A stretch of 63,120 nt of DNA, taken from the NCBI GenBank assembly GCA_913060505.1, contig CAJXRQ010000018.1:1-63120 (forward strand). Reading direction: 5' to 3'. The translations under genes were made by a program, and so were the position numbers. This DNA is from an uncultured Desulfovibrio sp. (lineage in GTDB: Bacteria > Desulfobacterota > Desulfovibrionia > Desulfovibrionales > Desulfovibrionaceae). The notes under the pieces are model-generated. The model searched no databases. It saw only the letters and a program-made list of their open reading frames with translations, and was not told the origin of the DNA. Shown one piece after another: positions 62,146-63,120 of this stretch (positions are counted from its first letter, which is position 1; every line of letters starts with the position of its first letter).

Positions 62146-63120
62146 GCCTGTTCTCCGGGAATCGGGTTCAGTTCAAGCTCCATATCCACGAGGTCGGGAT
62201 CATCCTTGGCCGGGAACACGGCAAATCCGAATTTTTTGGCCAGCCCCTGCATGGCCCGGTTTTCGACCATGGTTTGCCCGGAGATGCGCAGCGTGCCGCG
62301 TTCCCGTGTATATTCGATGCCGCGACCGAAAAGCAGGGAGCCGAGACCGTCGCCCTTTTGGTCCGAGCGGATCACGATGGCGAATTCGGCATCCGAGTTG
62401 TCCGGCTTGGTATTGGTGCGCATGACACCAAGGGTCTCGATTTGCCCTTCCTCGTTTTCCGCCTGTGCGATGAAAGCCATTTCCCGATCATAGTCAATTT
62501 GTGTGAACCGTGCCAGATCCTTGTGGTCGAAGTCGCGGCGCACCACGCCGAAAAAGCGCATGCGCAGGTCTTCATCGGAAAGCCGTTCCAGAAAGACCCG
62601 GTGGGTTTCTTCGTCCTCCGGTCGTATGGGGCGGATGGTCACCTTGCGGCCGGAGCGGGTCCTGATGCATTCTTCCAGCTCGCGGGGATAGGGCCGGATG
62701 GCCAGCCGTTCCTGCCCGTCGCCGTCAAACGGGCGCACGCGAATCTTTCCGCCGAGCGCCAGCACGCCCTCGCTGTCCGCGTAGAGCGGGTTCAGGTCCA
62801 GCCCGGCAATTTGGGGCACATCCACCAGCAATTGCGATATCTGGATTATGGTCAGGCAAATGTCGTCAAGATCGGCTGGGAGTTGGGACGGCGTTCCCTT
62901 GAGCAGTTCGAAGATGCGCGTCCGTTCAATCATTTCCCGGGCAAGGCTCATGGAAAGCGGCGGCATGGCGATGGCGTCGTCCTTGATCATCTCCCGGGCC
63001 ATGCCTCCGTGCCCGAAGTGGAGCACCGGACCGAATACGGGGTCCACCTCGGCGGATACAAAAAGTTCATGCGCGCCCGTGCGTCGGCCCATCTTCTGCA
63101 CCACAAAGCCTTCAATATAG
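62142..63120 (-). CDS. ADP-forming acyl-CoA synthetase / GNAT acetyltransferase fusion (Pat/YfiQ-like), C-terminal part
   Basis: About 325 residues are visible and the frame is open to the window edge, so the start lies outside; full proteins are ~900 residues. The visible part holds the end of the ATP-grasp (subunit beta) domain: HELFVSAEVDPVFGPVLHFGHGG, then AGLDLNPLYADSEGV. A GNAT domain follows from ~155: VTIRPIRPEDEETHRVFLERLS, and acetyl-CoA loop RSDQKGDGLGSLLFGRGIEY. Pat-type enzymes acetylate lysines, for instance on acetyl-CoA synthetase. It ends overlapping the glycosyltransferase gene. Confidence 0.93.
   Translation of the reverse strand, partial: YIEGFVVQKMGRRTGAHELFVSAEVDPVFGPVLHFGHGGMAREMIKDDAIAMPPLSMSLAREMIERTRIFELLKGTPSQLPADLDDICLTIIQISQLLVDVPQIAGLDLNPLYADSEGVLALGGKIRVRPFDGDGQERLAIRPYPRELEECIRTRSGRKVTIRPIRPEDEETHRVFLERLSDEDLRMRFFGVVRRDFDHKDLARFTQIDYDREMAFIAQAENEEGQIETLGVMRTNTKPDNSDAEFAIVIRSDQKGDGLGSLLFGRGIEYTRERGTLRISGQTMVENRAMQGLAKKFGFAVFPAKDDPDLVDMELELNPIPGEQA

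Overview
This window looks like the chromosome of a sulfate-reducing deltaproteobacterium of the Desulfovibrionaceae, probably a marine one. The evidence is a flavodoxin with the D. vulgaris-type 60s and 90s loops, a rubrerythrin behind a PerR-like operator, an RpoH sigma factor, a MetH without a reactivation domain, many Desulfovibrio-style intergenic palindromes, and both an NhaB and an NhaC sodium/proton antiporter. I saw no tRNA, rRNA, CRISPR array, insertion sequence or phage. Gene density is ordinary and both strands are used in operon-sized blocks. Species-level identity is not claimed.

Layout. 1-3.4 kb: the end of cobS, then htpG and a MerR-type regulator on the minus strand. 3.6-6.8 kb: a tight five-gene operon, yedE, a TusA/YedF-like carrier, a DUF3343 protein, an NAD(P)HX-dehydratase-like kinase and a DUF1858 di-cysteine protein. 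It looks like a selenium/sulfur trafficking system with a promoter overlapped by an inverted repeat. 7-11.4 kb: an Lrp regulator, a zinc-ribbon protein, an HD-GYP protein whose leader carries a c-di-GMP-I (GEMM) riboswitch, and a Cache-type chemoreceptor. 11.6-21 kb: an EamA exporter, a DUF2721 protein, rubrerythrin, comM/yifB, an AhpD-like protein, FecR and OmpA envelope proteins, a truncated domain protein, flavodoxin behind a Fur-like operator, and htpX-degP. 21.3-29.5 kb: uspA, then a glycan locus. A PglC-type phosphoglycosyltransferase and a GT4 glycosyltransferase run on the minus strand. Opposite them, three proteins resembling the GspL, GspM and GspN parts of a type II secretion platform are translationally chained to an STT3/PglB oligosaccharyltransferase, a DegT aminotransferase and a small membrane protein.

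29.5-44 kb: nhaB, a lone glycosyltransferase, nhaC, a periplasmic cyclophilin, a second EamA exporter, a 1189-residue hybrid histidine kinase, an AMIN/amidase_3 cell-wall amidase, a metallophosphoesterase and cheD. 44-51.6 kb (minus): a compressed seven-gene operon rpoH - TPR lipoprotein - LolB-like lipoprotein - coiled-coil protein - rpiB - tkt - glpX. It joins the heat-shock sigma factor to outer-membrane lipoproteins and to the sugar-phosphate pathway. 51.8-57.1 kb (plus): metH, a TlpA-like lipoprotein, an ArgA-like acetyltransferase, hpt and an MJ0042 zinc-ribbon/DUF3426 protein, ended by a strong terminator. 57.2-63.1 kb: a REC-GGDEF diguanylate cyclase, a MerR-like coiled-coil protein, two overlapping glycosyltransferases and the C-terminal part of an acyl-CoA synthetase/GNAT fusion that runs off the window.

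The strongest points for follow-up are the secretion-platform/oligosaccharyltransferase gene chain, the Se/S operon with its unexpected kinase, the c-di-GMP riboswitch on a c-di-GMP-hydrolase-type gene, and the Fur-like and PerR-like operators placed inside promoters. Function calls rest on motif recognition by eye; no database search was run.
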